Position numbers and translations under genes: made by a program. Positions 12,684 to 24,125 of a stretch of DNA of 64,000 nucleotides are shown piece by piece (position 1 is the first letter of the stretch; each line of letters begins with the position of its first letter). A model generated the notes under the pieces. It did not search any database. It saw only the letters and a program-made list of their open reading frames with translations, and was not told where the DNA came from. This DNA is from Rostratula benghalensis (Eukaryota > Chordata > Aves > Charadriiformes > Rostratulidae), in the NCBI GenBank assembly GCA_013399305.1, contig VXAI01000019.1, forward strand, positions 5,644,276 through 5,708,275. The letters run 5' to 3'.

Positions 12684-14378
12684 TTTTCTTTTTTAAAAAT
12701 TATAAATGTAAAGTTTATAAAAATATACCAAGCCTATTGTACTTCTGAAGCAGTTACTCTTTGGTGAAGATACGACTCCCTAAGGAAATTGTGTGTGCGT
12801 GCCCACACACATGTATATATAAATATGTATTTTCAAGTTCATTAATCTACTTACAAAAAGCTCAAGTGAATCTGTTTCAGCATAGACCTTTCAAAAGGAC
12901 AATCACAGCACTGTTTGACCATTTATTCTAGATTGCTTTGTGGCTGAAATATCAAGAGTCATCCAAAAAACTCCATTATCAAAAGGAGGTACACAAGTAC
13001 TTCCATCCTCCTCTTTCAAAACGTGCCTCCAACTCTAAACAAGCTTTCCAAGCCTGAGACAAGACACCTGCCAACACCAAGGTCTCCTCAGGTACCACGC
13101 AGCGTTGAGTCCAACACAAAAAGGAGGATCCCATCTGAGAGAACCATCTTGCACAGGCATCTTCAGTGAGAACCAGCCACCAGAGAAAATACAAGTATGA
13201 ATAGTACCAAAATACTGCTTGGGATTTGTCTTCTCAAACTGAAGTTAAAATAATAAATAGGTAGGACTAAACATAGTTTAAAATTAAAGTGCATTTTTTT
13301 AAAAAAACATAACGATTACCATACATATGCACCCACACTGCTGTTTCCCACAATGTGTTCCAGCTATTGCTGGAGGATAGAAATAAAATCACTCTGACTT
13401 TTGTACAGCTGAGCAGACAGGTTTAACAAATTAATACAATGACATGTAGACATGCAGGCAATAGCCATCACTAATTTTCATTTTTACTCATTTTTCCTTA
13501 TTCCTCTATTGAACTTGTCATATGGAAAGTCATGAAGTTAATAGAACAATCATTTTAATTCTAGTAAAGCTGAAAATCTTCTGCAAATAAAAAGAAGTTG
13601 AAGATAAAATGTTTTCTAAGATTTGTGCATTTAGTATTTAACACCACATTAGGTTCTGTTTATAACCTCAAGTGGAGGTAAAAAAAAGATCCTGAAAAGC
13701 TTTAAAAATGAATCATTCGATTGTATTAACCTCTTTTCATTTAAACACCAAGCCCTCATACACAATGGTCATTCCCCACATCCTACAAGGCTGCTGTTTA
13801 GATTTTTTTTTTTTTGCAGATTTTAATTGCATAGTAATCCAGTCCCCCAGGCACATCAAAGGCCACATGTCCCTCTTCACCACAATTCCAATTGCTCTCA
13901 TCAACTAGGAAGTTTAAAGCACAGTCAAATTTGTTTTCCAATCACATGAGTCCTGTTAATAACCCATTCTTTGCGTTCATTCACCCATTCCAAGATCCTG
14001 CAACTTCTCCAAGATGTCTTGGAGAAGAGTTCACAAAGAAACTTTTGATTGCAAGCTGGCCTTGGGGGATCAACCTTATCGCCACTTACTTAGCTGTTCC
14101 CCAAAGGGAAACAGGTGACATGGCCTGAGATTGAACAGAGCTAATCTTTTTTGTGATTAAATTCTTTCAAAATTGCAGCTAAAACATCACACTCAAAGCT
14201 TGCGTTAGTTAGGACTGATACTGAATATTGACTTTTCGGGGAACAGGAGAAAGGAAAAAAAAAAAAAAAGAAAAGGGTAAATAATTCAAGGCCATTCCTT
14301 TAATGATTTCAAATTATTGAGTGTCAACCAAAACAGCAAATACAACATTGATTTATGGGCGTATGGGTAAGAACTTAC

Positions 14379-14657
14379 CATTTTCACTGTCGGACTTGTT
14401 TTCGTGTTCAGTATCAGTCAGAGTGAGGGCTGAGTTGGAACGGCTCGACAGACAGGAGCTGCGCCCTGACTTGACCCCCCTGCCCCAAAGTCTCATGGCA
14501 TGCTCTGGAGACATCACTCCTTCATTTTCAGTATCAGCATCTGACCCTGCACTGATAGAGTAACCTCTGTGGGGCAGCCCCATTTCGGCACAAAACGCCA
14601 GTCCTCGACGCGTTGCTGGTTCACAAACTCCTAACTGCCTTAGGGTAAAATTCTGTC
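14379..14657 (-). CDS. TENM3: Teneurin-3 second coding exon (residues 78-170)
   Basis: This exon continues the teneurin-3 cytoplasmic domain. The acceptor is a long pyrimidine stretch ending ctaatcag|GACAG and the donor is AATG|gtaagt. It starts with bases 2-3 of the Gly78 codon, encodes [18 protein letters not shown] (79-96) and [17 protein letters not shown] (103-119), and continues with [20 protein letters not shown] (126-145). It ends in the Ser/Thr/acid-rich [20 protein letters not shown] (151-170). Exon length is 279 nt, exactly 93 codons, phase 1 in and phase 1 out. There is no stop or frameshift. The polyproline and transmembrane regions must come from later exons beyond the left edge; none was found in 1-14378. 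The acidic Ser-rich end is a plausible phosphorylation region, which is inference. The family match ([20 protein letters not shown]) is very strong; one residue (Gly124) differs from the Ala I recall for mammals. Confidence 0.95.
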
Positions 14658-16435
14658 CTGATTAGGGGAAAAAAAGATAACAAAAGGTGAGAATTTTTTT
14701 ATTTTTTTTTTTAAAGAACCTAAAAGTAAAAACACTCTTCACGTGTATCATTGTCTCAGGCATCACACAAGGTGTTTTGGCAAAACTCCACACGTATTAC
14801 AATCAAGTGGATTCTTTTGTCTCTGGCTCTCGGTGGTGCCCCTTTTCATTCCTGCTACACCTGAGCACTGTTTTGTCAACTGCTTAAACACATCAAAAGT
14901 GCTCCTGGGTAGGAAAGAAATGTAACAGAACCGGCAAACTAAGAAAAGCCAATTCAGCACACGAAAGGATTAAAAATAAATGAAATTTTTTTCCTTTTTT
15001 TTTTTTTTTCCTTTTTCAAAGCGTGAAAGCAGTAACAAGGCATTTGTCAGGATTATCGTGTTTTGGTTTTTTTTGCTATTCTGGTTGGAGGCCAAAGCAA
15101 TGGGTTATTTTCCCTGCACAGATGTAACCCAATGGAAAAAACTAAATGGGAACCAAACTCACTTGGTCTTTATTGAATTTCTTTGCCCTGTTTAATACAG
15201 AAAGGCAAACAAACAGGAACACAGCCACGCGTTACCTGCAAGGACTACAGTAAAGTTCTTATTTTTCATGTCTCCATATTTTGAGAAACATGTTAGGCTT
15301 TTACTGCCAAAGAAGATTCTGTGCATCTTAAACAGACTTTTAGCCTCTGTTTTGGGGCAGAGCAAGAGAGACACTTGAATCCCAAATGATTGTATTAATA
15401 AATTTGGTGCAATAAACTCGTGACACTTCAATAACTTAAAGTCTCTAAATTATGCGACACTCAAAAATGACTGCCTTTTTAATGGCTGCCTTCATCCTAC
15501 TTTTATGTCCGTAGATTTAAGACATTTTATGATATAGAGACACTTGGCAAGCTCATTTGCATGCCTATACCCATAATGCTCTTCCACCCTAGCCCACAGT
15601 TATTTCATAGCTCTTGGAACAAATTAGAACACACATTCAATTTTTGAATCTGACTGGCATCCTAATGTCTCGAAAAATCAGTCATTTAACACAAAAATAT
15701 GTCAGCAAGGTAATTAAAGCTTATAACATGACAAGAATAGAATCCTATAAATCAGAAAGTAATAGAATTGCAGAGGTGAATACAGAAGTGTAAATAATTC
15801 CTGAACTGTTAGGAGATAATGCCCTGGCCATTAACTTGTTTTAAGTGAGCCAGTTAATTGTTTTATTGCTGTGGTCGTAGGAAGCTGTCGCTGTAAGTTT
15901 CTTTGCAGTCAGAACCATAAATGAATTCCATCAATGACTTCCATAAATAATGAAAATCAGTTACTACAATTAGGTGCAAATCAAACTGTATTTATTATGC
16001 AGGTGTGAATAAATATTTCAAGGAAAATGCAGCCCAGGAGGTAAATATAAAAGGAGTAAGCATTTCTACGAGTGTGCCTGAAGACTGTGAAGGGTGTAAG
16101 AAGACAGGATTACCATGCACACCCATATTATGGTGTCATTTTTTAAAGCTGTCATGCCCTGTGAATTCTCAGGTTTTTGAGTTGAAACTAATCAGGGAAG
16201 CAAACAGGCCAAACAAACCGCCCAGTGGTAACAGGATCAGAGCTGGAAGCAGTCAAGTCTCTACAGTGCTCATTATTATTTTGCATTTTGGTAACAGCGT
16301 GCTAAGGGTGACAATCTAGGACACTGGTTTTATGTGTTTGGTGTGTTATTACGTGAATCTACAGCTGCCTGAAGTGAGAACAAAGTATAGGGGAATCCTG
16401 TGTGCAGGCCTGTATGCATACCACCTACACACACA
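14658..16435. other. Intron next to the second coding exon; candidate conserved stretch
   Basis: No gene or dispersed repeat is visible. Short poly-T runs lie near 14697-14713 and 14998-15010. The part at 15690-16010 is free of simple repeats and rich in TAAT/ATTA-type motifs, a look typical of conserved non-coding DNA, but conservation cannot be judged from one sequence. Confidence 0.5.
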
Positions 16436-16500
16436 CGAATCATGGAGTGGTTCGGGTTGGAAGGGACCTTAAAGATCATCAAGTTCCAACCACGAAGAGG
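16436..16500 (-). mobile_element. CR1 3' tail fragment
   Basis: The plus strand reads AATCATGGAGTGGTTCGGGT followed by GGAAGGGACCTTAAAGATCA and a TTCCAACC, the reverse complement of a CR1 3' end. Only about 65 bases remain. Confidence 0.75.
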
Positions 16501-17349
16501 CTAAGGTGGACACACAGGTGCACATGAGCGTCTCGTAGATTCTAAGAACAGGGTTTTGGGAACTGAAATGGAAAGAGGTATTTTTGACAGAAGACAAGGT
16601 TACTTGAGCCAGTAACAAAACCACTGTTGACTTCAACGCTACAAAATGTTACGGCTCTGGTCCTCGTAACCTCAGGGCACTGAGATGTGGAGGGGAGGGA
16701 GGATACAGAGAGACCCTGATGCTGCCTCCTGAGCCCCAGTGAGACCAGTTACAGCCTGACAGCAACACAACCTGCAGCTCCACGGACCCCACACAGCCCC
16801 ACGGTGTGAAAAACCCCTCATTGCACTCCGAAAAACCACTCGGGCAGACATCTGTGCAGACACATCAGTTTGAAGAGACTGTTCCCCCGCCTTTTTCTTC
16901 CTCTTAAGCAAATTACTATTTTGAAGAGAAATGACTTCAGGTATTATATAATAAATTCCTCCACAATCACTTTGTAGGAGACTGGGTCTCAACCACAACG
17001 TACCACCTACCATCTACTCATGGATTTTATTTTTTACTTTAAGCTTACAACTGCCGGCCTCCATGTAAAATATTCTCTTCCCCCCACTTACAAAAACCAA
17101 AATGGCACGTGACAGGGCCAAAACAGAAAAGGGGGGGCAGGCTTGCATCTTTCCCTCTCATCACATTCAATGTACTGGGGCTTTTCACTGCACTGAGAAG
17201 TTTTGCAGCGTAGCCCAGAAATGCTGTAACTGCTATAGAAACATCAGGCTAAATCATCTTCTGAATTAAAGCTTCCCTAAGAGCTTCACTAAGAGGATTG
17301 TACTCTGTGTAAGTTGCCTATAGAAATGAAAAAAACCCCAAAACCAAGC

Positions 17350-17380
17350 AAAACCCAAAACAAACAAACAAACAAACATA
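17350..17380. repeat. (CAAA)n microsatellite
   Basis: Five or so CAAA units inside a wider A/C-rich tract (17326-17404). Confidence 0.85.
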
Positions 17381-19531
17381 ATTCTAACAAACCAACCCCA
17401 AAAAATTGACATGGGAAAATACGTGTTTGTGTAGGAATTTATGTCCCAAAGGAAATCAAACATAGGTGATACAAAAATTTTACATCATCTTAAGGTTCCT
17501 GAACAATGAAAACTGGAAGTCTTCCAGGGGAAGCTGAACACAGGTAGGATGTAGGCTTAGTGGGCAGCAGAATAGTTGGGGGCTTTTACCTGATAATGAA
17601 CAATACAATGAAATAAAAATAAAAATTGAAAAGAAGGTTGTAGGAGCTCAGTGGAAAAAAAAAAAAAAAAAGAGTATAAAGAGAGGATGTTCTCCTTCTT
17701 GTGTTCTTAGAGTTTCTAATTAACCTTTCCAGAATTACTTCAGTGTGAGGGATTTAATCATGGGTTTCTTACACTATACACACATTTGCAATTTCTCCCA
17801 CTGACAATAAGGGCCTTGACAGTTCATAGAGACTTAAAAACAACCTGGCAATTGTAATGAACTAATTCCCGAGAAGAAAATGTAGATACAGAATAAACAG
17901 GTAGGCCTAATGCTTTGTGGGTGTTTTAACTTTCCTTTCAAAAAGTATGAAGTTTAAAGTAGGAAAAAAAATGAGAGACGTTTCAAGGAGACTTGTTCTG
18001 GAGACACCTTTGGGGGGTTTGGACTATTTGGGATGATGTATCACTAAGTTAGGCTTTAAAAACTGACAATAATGCTGTTTACTACCACTCTACCATTAGA
18101 AACTGTACTTCTCTTGGCTGGGAACATCAATTTATGGGTAGCATAAGGGCTGCTGACACCCTCCATTTGTGCAGACAAGAACAAAATTAATGTAATAACT
18201 CTAAAATAACTTTCAGGAGTTTGTGCAGCAATCACTGTTAAAAACATAGCATTTGCCATCAGTAACCATAACACATCTACCTGTTACATTGCAGCCACTT
18301 TCTGTGTAAGAAACAATCCACAGAGGGTTGGGGTACCTCCTTACTAACTTTAGTTAAATACATACAAAGAAGTATACCAACATAATTTTAATATATGTGC
18401 AATTATTTTTTTTAATAGAGTGTGTATGTATGTGTGTATATATATTTCTCTGCCAGAATCACACAGGCTATGTCATCTAGAAATGTAAATTTTCTTTTTA
18501 GTTCAATCAAATACTGCATATAAGCAGATTTGATGTATGCAGCAATTGTCTATTATTTTAGAAAGTCAGAAGTTAACAGCTGGAATTAAAAGGAAACCTG
18601 CTGCACTTGTGTCACATTTATTGCCCTGGCTTAAACTGGGGGAGCTATTCAAAGACATCCATAATAATTTAAGCTTCAAGCTGGAAATGTTATCTGTGGA
18701 GATGGGTTTTTGAAGAAAACTACTAAATAAAAGAAACAGCCCCATGGTTCTTCAGTTGTCAGTCCTTGCTCTACGGTGGATCTGTACTAAATATACACAG
18801 AGATATCCTCTCAAAAAAACATGAAAAAGAGAAAGAAACAAACAGAAGAAGTGAACAAAAAATATCCAACAGAGAATTTGTCAGCATCTCCAGACATCAG
18901 CACTGTCCTAAAGAATTACTAAATTCATTAACTGTTGATAAGTTGACAAGTCAGGTTTTAGCTATAGACTAATAGACTACTGTGGAAAAAGAAGCAAAGA
19001 AAAAAATTAATCTGAAAAACCTCTAAATTATCTACCTAGTTAGCATAAAAAGACACTCCTACCTTTTAAACTAGAGGAATTATAGTTTGAGGCCTCTTCT
19101 GACTTTGGGTTTGCGGTAACAGGATGGACACAGCACCAAAAAGGCTGAGGTTCCAGACCCATCCCAGCCCACAGTCAAAATTCTGTTTAGTTTAGTTCTT
19201 GCTTGTTTCTGAGGCAAAGTTTCATGCCATGTCTGCTGCATCCTTCATTACTTGTTGGCTTCTTTTCTAACCTAGTCTTCCTTTGTATCTTGTCTTCTTC
19301 AATCTGCCTATAACACCTTCGTGCCATTCAGAAATCAAGCCCATTTTCCCTATAATCACTCTGTGATAACACACAACAAAAATACTTATACTAAGCTGAA
19401 AAACCCCTGTGAAATGACTAAAGCTATACAGATGCAAAACTCTGATCAGGGTCCTTAGGAGAACCAATCTTCTCCCTTATGTTTCCTTGATTCCCTGCTT
19501 GACCCTGCAGTTTGTTGTTTTTCTTGTTTTG

Positions 19532-19559
19532 TTTTTTTTTTTTTTTTTTTTTTTTTTTT
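19532..19559. repeat. Poly-T run (28)
   Basis: Uninterrupted T homopolymer, followed by ordinary intron sequence. No LINE or SINE body was recognised on either side. Confidence 0.9.
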
Positions 19560-21297
19560 ATTAAAAGAAATCTCATTTATTTAGAAGGCATATCAGGAAA
19601 AATATTTTTCTCAGCTTTATATTTTCTGTCTGCAGACTACTGCTTACAAACATGTCCTCATAATACAATGCTTACCATAAAAGCTTATTGTATAAGCAGC
19701 ACTGACGTCAAAGGACCTGCAAGGACCACGCTGTTTTCTGCTATTTTGATATGGGAAAAACTTATTTCCTTTTGTGCCCATGCTTAGACACTGTACAGTA
19801 GGCACATTTTTCCTATTTGAAGCTCCTTACCTGGAGCTCGTTCTCAATACCTCTGAACACTTTCTGTAGAGCAGAGCCCAGCACCCAGCTGCACCACACC
19901 TTTGAAATGCTTCATCGTTTCTGTACAACCAAGGGCTGAAGGCTACTGACCTGATTCAACAATCCCTTGCCTTCCTAACTCATGACAGCTATGAAGGAAT
20001 AGCTCTGCTAACTGCAAACTGGCTGGCCTGTTCACTCCACTAATTCCTAAAAAATACAGAGTTCAGTTATATGTGTGAGTCAAAGATGGAAAAAAGAGCT
20101 TCTCTGTGTACAATAGCAGGCAGCAAAACTGTCCCTTCTGTTCTTGGGGCATGAGCAGCACCACTGAGAACATGGGGTAGATGTCACCTTGCTAGATGAT
20201 CAAAGCAGAGCTGGACTGGTGTAGCAAGAATTCCATGCAATCCTGTGAGTTCTTTAACATCATCTACTTTCAAGTGTCAATTCTAACTGGTTTCTTAAGG
20301 AAAAATATATCGCTTATCTGTAAACAAAACAATATTTTTTTCCATTTACTGGAACAAACACAGTGCAGCCCACCGTGTTCCTTTGTAAGGGAAGGTCTTG
20401 AGAGGCAGGGCATAGATTTGGAAGTAAATGTACAGTAGAATAACAAATATGCTTTTTCTTTTTTAAAAAAGTAAATAGCAAAATAGAGCCCTTGGATGCT
20501 CCATAAAGCTCTGATAAGAAGTGTACAAATGCTGTCTCCAGAAGTCAGAATGTTAGGTGGGTAGAATACAATTATACAGAAGAGAGAATGAGTAATAGAT
20601 GTGATACCATCCGTTCTGTCAGGCAAATTTCACAATATATTTACTAAAAAGGAGTTTTCAAAGCTGTACTTACAGAGTTCTCTTTGCTAGGATGCGAGAA
20701 ATCACAGTGAAGACTGACAAGTAATGAGCTTTGCCTGCGTTAACATTTTTTCTTTCTGATTTGGCATAGTAGTTTGTTGTTATTACTTCAGCCTGATTTT
20801 CTCTTTTGGTTTTTTTTGCGAAAATTATCTCTGAAATTTAAACCATCCTAATCCACGGTGTCACATTTCCCTCCTGCTTTTAATTCCTATGATTTCCTCT
20901 TCACTCATCACAACCTTCTTCCTTGTCACCTCTTAATCTCTCTTTCTTGACCTTTCTGCTCTATTCCCTTTTCCATCTTAACCTCCTTTTCTTGTCATTA
21001 TCTGATGTAGAGTGGAGCTGTAAGATCGGTATGAATGACAGTTGCTTCTCCAATGTAACCAAGTAAACTACATAGTAACAAAGAGCATTCAAAATCTTAG
21101 CAACTGTGTATCTAATTTTCAAGTGCTCATTTTTCTGAACTGCACAGTTCTCCCATTCCTTGTGGGCTTTCAAAAGCGGTCGGGGACTTCTGAAAGAGTT
21201 AATGCCAGATCCTGTCAGTTCTCTGAGCTGCACTTACTGTTCCACTGTTGGTAGAAGAGCTTTATGTAAGACTCAAAACCTGAGTCAATTCCAGAAC

Positions 21298-21392
21298 AAC
21301 AACAAAAAAAATCGTAAAAACCAACCAACCAACAACAACAAAAAAAAAAAACCCCACCAACCCCACTTTTTTTTTTTTTTTTTTTTTTTTTT
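21298..21392. repeat. A/C-rich tract facing a poly-T run
   Basis: An AAC/AACC-rich tract with A-runs is followed, after a short C-rich spacer, by 26 Ts. The A and T runs are complementary and could pair as a hairpin in single-stranded DNA or RNA. Confidence 0.85.
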
Positions 21393-23909
21393 GTGGGAAA
21401 TAAAGGATTTTAAACCTGATATTTAAACCAGCCATGTATTTTTACTAGCACTAAACTACAGAATCACAAGGAGACATTGATTGAAATGCTAGGCTGGGAA
21501 CATTTTTATTTTAAGAAACAGAGCAGAATCAATGCGAATGAAACGCAATGCCTTCCTGACACTGTTTTTCCAAATCATGGTTCAAACCTACAGACTCCTC
21601 TGTGCCGTATGGGAGAATTGTAATTTTATTCCCCATTAGGTTTCAGGGTGGCAGGGGATCCTCAGTACTAATCCACAGACTAGAACATAAGAAGCACTTC
21701 TTAATCCAGTATAAGGATAAAGGACTGTTCATCAAGTCCTTCTGAAGTTACCGCAGAGTAAGATTAAAGTCAGCTGAAGATAATTTCACAATTGTACAAT
21801 TCAAAGCTTCAAGCTACAGCATCAGCAATCAGGCTCCAGTAAATGAATTAATAATCTAAACATTACAGTTCCAAATTTGGGGATTTTATATAAGAATAGT
21901 GTTTTATGACTAAGATTACGAAACATACAAACTAAATAAAGCAAAACTAACACAGCTGTCCAGATAATGGGCTGCAAGGGTAAAAAAAAAAAAAAAAACA
22001 AAACCAAAACAAATCATCATGGATTCTGGGGATTTAAAAAAGAAATACAACTCCCCAAGTAGCAAGAGAAAAGTCTTGATCATGAGCAGAAAGACAGTAT
22101 AGACATTTTAGGCCTCTATCTTAATCTCTGCATCCTGGGACCAAATCGTCAACACCTCAGCATCCATTTATTACAAAACTATGAATAAAGCCTAAATTTG
22201 ATAGATGTGAAGAAAATATGACCCAAGGGTAAGTAATGTTGAAATGATAGATATCCAGTCTGCAAAGAGCCTACAACCACAGATCTGACAGGTATGAACT
22301 GCCACATTAAGGTCCTTGTGATGTTAATGACATGATATACAGCTTGAAATGGAAAAGAAAAAAAAAAAACCAAAACGTGAAGAAGGAGGAGGCAGCATGA
22401 AGAGAACCGTGCAAAATAGAGTTCAGGCCCACTGCTATTTCTCTCTATAGGGAGGAAAGAAAACTCCACTGTTTTTTCTAACTTTTCCACAAGGGCAAGG
22501 CACATCTGCCACGACAAGCGAGCAGAGGTCTCACAGCGTGGTAGAAAACTTGGCTCTGAACTGGTATAAAGTAAAAAACCAACATGCTTATTCAGAGCAG
22601 CCCCACACATCTCTATTCGTGGGATTTCATAAACAAGAATCCCAAATGCCCTGCAATGCACGGACAGACCAAGAGGCTGCAGATAAGCTCAGGAAACAAT
22701 AGAGAATACAGACCCAAGGACTTCTGCAGAAATGAAAACGTCTTTCACTCCCTCTCACACTCACACTTCCTGGTGCACCCCCCAAAAGGGTAAACCCCCA
22801 CAACAAATGTGGTGTAGCATTGTCTTAATTTGGATTGTCTAGCAAAATGTCCATTGTGCCGAAGACAGGGAAGGATTTGTGACTCAGACCTATTTATGGC
22901 ACTGCAAAGCAAAAAAGTAGAAACACAAAGCTTGGGGCAAACGTGTTCCCATGGCTCTACCATTTCCTCTTTCAGCTTTAGTAAGCTCAGTAACGCTGAG
23001 TACCGGCTCTCAAGCCAGGAAGTTGTGACATTTTACAAATTAAACTCAGAAAGTATCAAGGAAGTTTCTGAGGAATTATTCCTACTTTACATCTCTGCTT
23101 TGCTTTCTGTGTGTTATTGGCCAGTGATAGAATAAGGAATCACAGCCTGGCCTACAGCCCTGAGCACTAAACCAATGGATGGAACAGACTGGGATCTTCA
23201 GCCTCTTCCATTCCTCCCCTCACCCCATCTCTAGCTGCACACTTTTCTAGCTTCATTGCCTCCATAGAGGTTAACACAGTGAAGCCATCTTTCACAGCCC
23301 TGCATATCATCCATTTATCTCCCCAGTCCTCAGTTCAGTTTTTATTATGAACCGGAGCAGCCCATACGTCTCAGTATATGAGCTATGGAAAGATGGAAGA
23401 GCAATTACAGACCCTCTTCAGTGTCTCCCTCTCCACGAGGCTGAAAGTCCTTGTGAAGGCCCCTCGCTCACCTTATAAATCCTTAATCATTATGATCAAG
23501 AACTTAATTCTCTTATTTTGCCATTGGACTAGTCAAAGACGAGGTTTTTACTCTGTGGACCAAGGCTGTGTAGAAATGCCTGATCAAGCAGTCTACTGCC
23601 AATAACCAAGGTTGATTTTTCCCTGGAGGATCACAATTGCCCTTTGTCTCCAGATTCGTAGCTCATCTACAGACCATGACCCACAAGGGGCCAATTTCAA
23701 CTAGATGAATACCTTAGAGCAAGTGTGCATATCACTGAGCGTGAGCTAAATATATTCCTAATCAAATAAAAGTGAAATGTTTTTCTTAGTACCACTCTGT
23801 AGCTAATAGAATAACTTTAAAAGTCAACAGATCCTTATCACCTGGAACCTGAAAACCAATTAACTTCTTATTGTTGCTTTAAGAAGTAACTAGTATAGCA
23901 GTGAAAGAT

Positions 23910-24125
23910 GATAATATTACTTAGCACTTACAGCGCTTTTCATCTTCAAAGCATTTTGCAAACATAAACTAATTAATCTTCCCCACACGCCTGTGAGGTG
24001 GGTAAGTGTTATTATTCCTGTATTACAGAGGGAAAAGAAAAAAAACAACCCACAAAAACCCACAACCCACCTCTGGAAGAAGGTTATGTGCTTAGCTCAA
24101 GGCCACAAAATTATTCAGAGCATAC
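23910..24125 (+). repeat. MIR/L3-like ancient amniote repeat relic
   Basis: Blocks in the order of the MIR/L3-type consensus are visible. They are CTTAGCACTTACAGCGCTTT, CATCTTCAAAGCATTTTGCA, an AATTAATCTTCCCCACA-like stretch, CCTGTGAGGTGGGTAAGT, TATTATTCCTGTATTACAGA, and finally GCTCAAGGCCACAAA. An A/C-rich stretch (about 24034-24070) interrupts it where the consensus has a short purine segment. Such repeats predate the split of birds and mammals and are often part of conserved elements. The family name is approximate. Confidence 0.7.

Larger units (their letters stand above)
1..14378 (-). other. TENM3: TENM3 intron after the second coding exon (partial)
   Basis: It starts at the gtaagt donor at 14378. 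The next teneurin-3 exon should carry the proline-rich and juxtamembrane part of the cytoplasmic domain. No frame in this stretch resembles it, so the intron extends past the left edge. Content is described under the repeat and stretch entries. Confidence 0.85.
8304..14378. other. Intronic stretch, mostly without recognisable elements
   Basis: Apart from the CR1-like piece at 8634-8722, no gene or known repeat was recognised. There are A-runs at 11232-11249 and 14257-14269, TTTGACAT copies with a palindrome near 12647-12683, and a CA/TG-AT patch near 12788-12828. A less AT-rich block at 10689-11174 has three overlapping minus-strand open frames but no recognisable family. Confidence 0.6.
16501..23909. 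other. Intronic stretch without recognisable genes
   Basis: Contents are simple sequence: (CAAA)n near 17354-17380, poly-A 17655-17671, a TG/TA patch near 18419-18447, a 28-base poly-T at 19532-19559, the A/T inverted tract at 21298-21392 and poly-A near 21981-21998. A locally GC-richer part at 16670-16860 and a 160-codon minus-strand frame at 22179-22661 lack recognisable motifs. Confidence 0.6.

Noticed and set aside
16672..17013. 113-codon minus-strand frame in a GC-richer patch
   Set aside because: No recognisable motif, no supporting splice sites, and composition explains the lack of stops.
22179..22661. 160-codon minus-strand open frame
   Set aside because: It begins at GTG, runs through a T-run giving poly-Phe, has no motif and resembles chance coding in AT-rich DNA.
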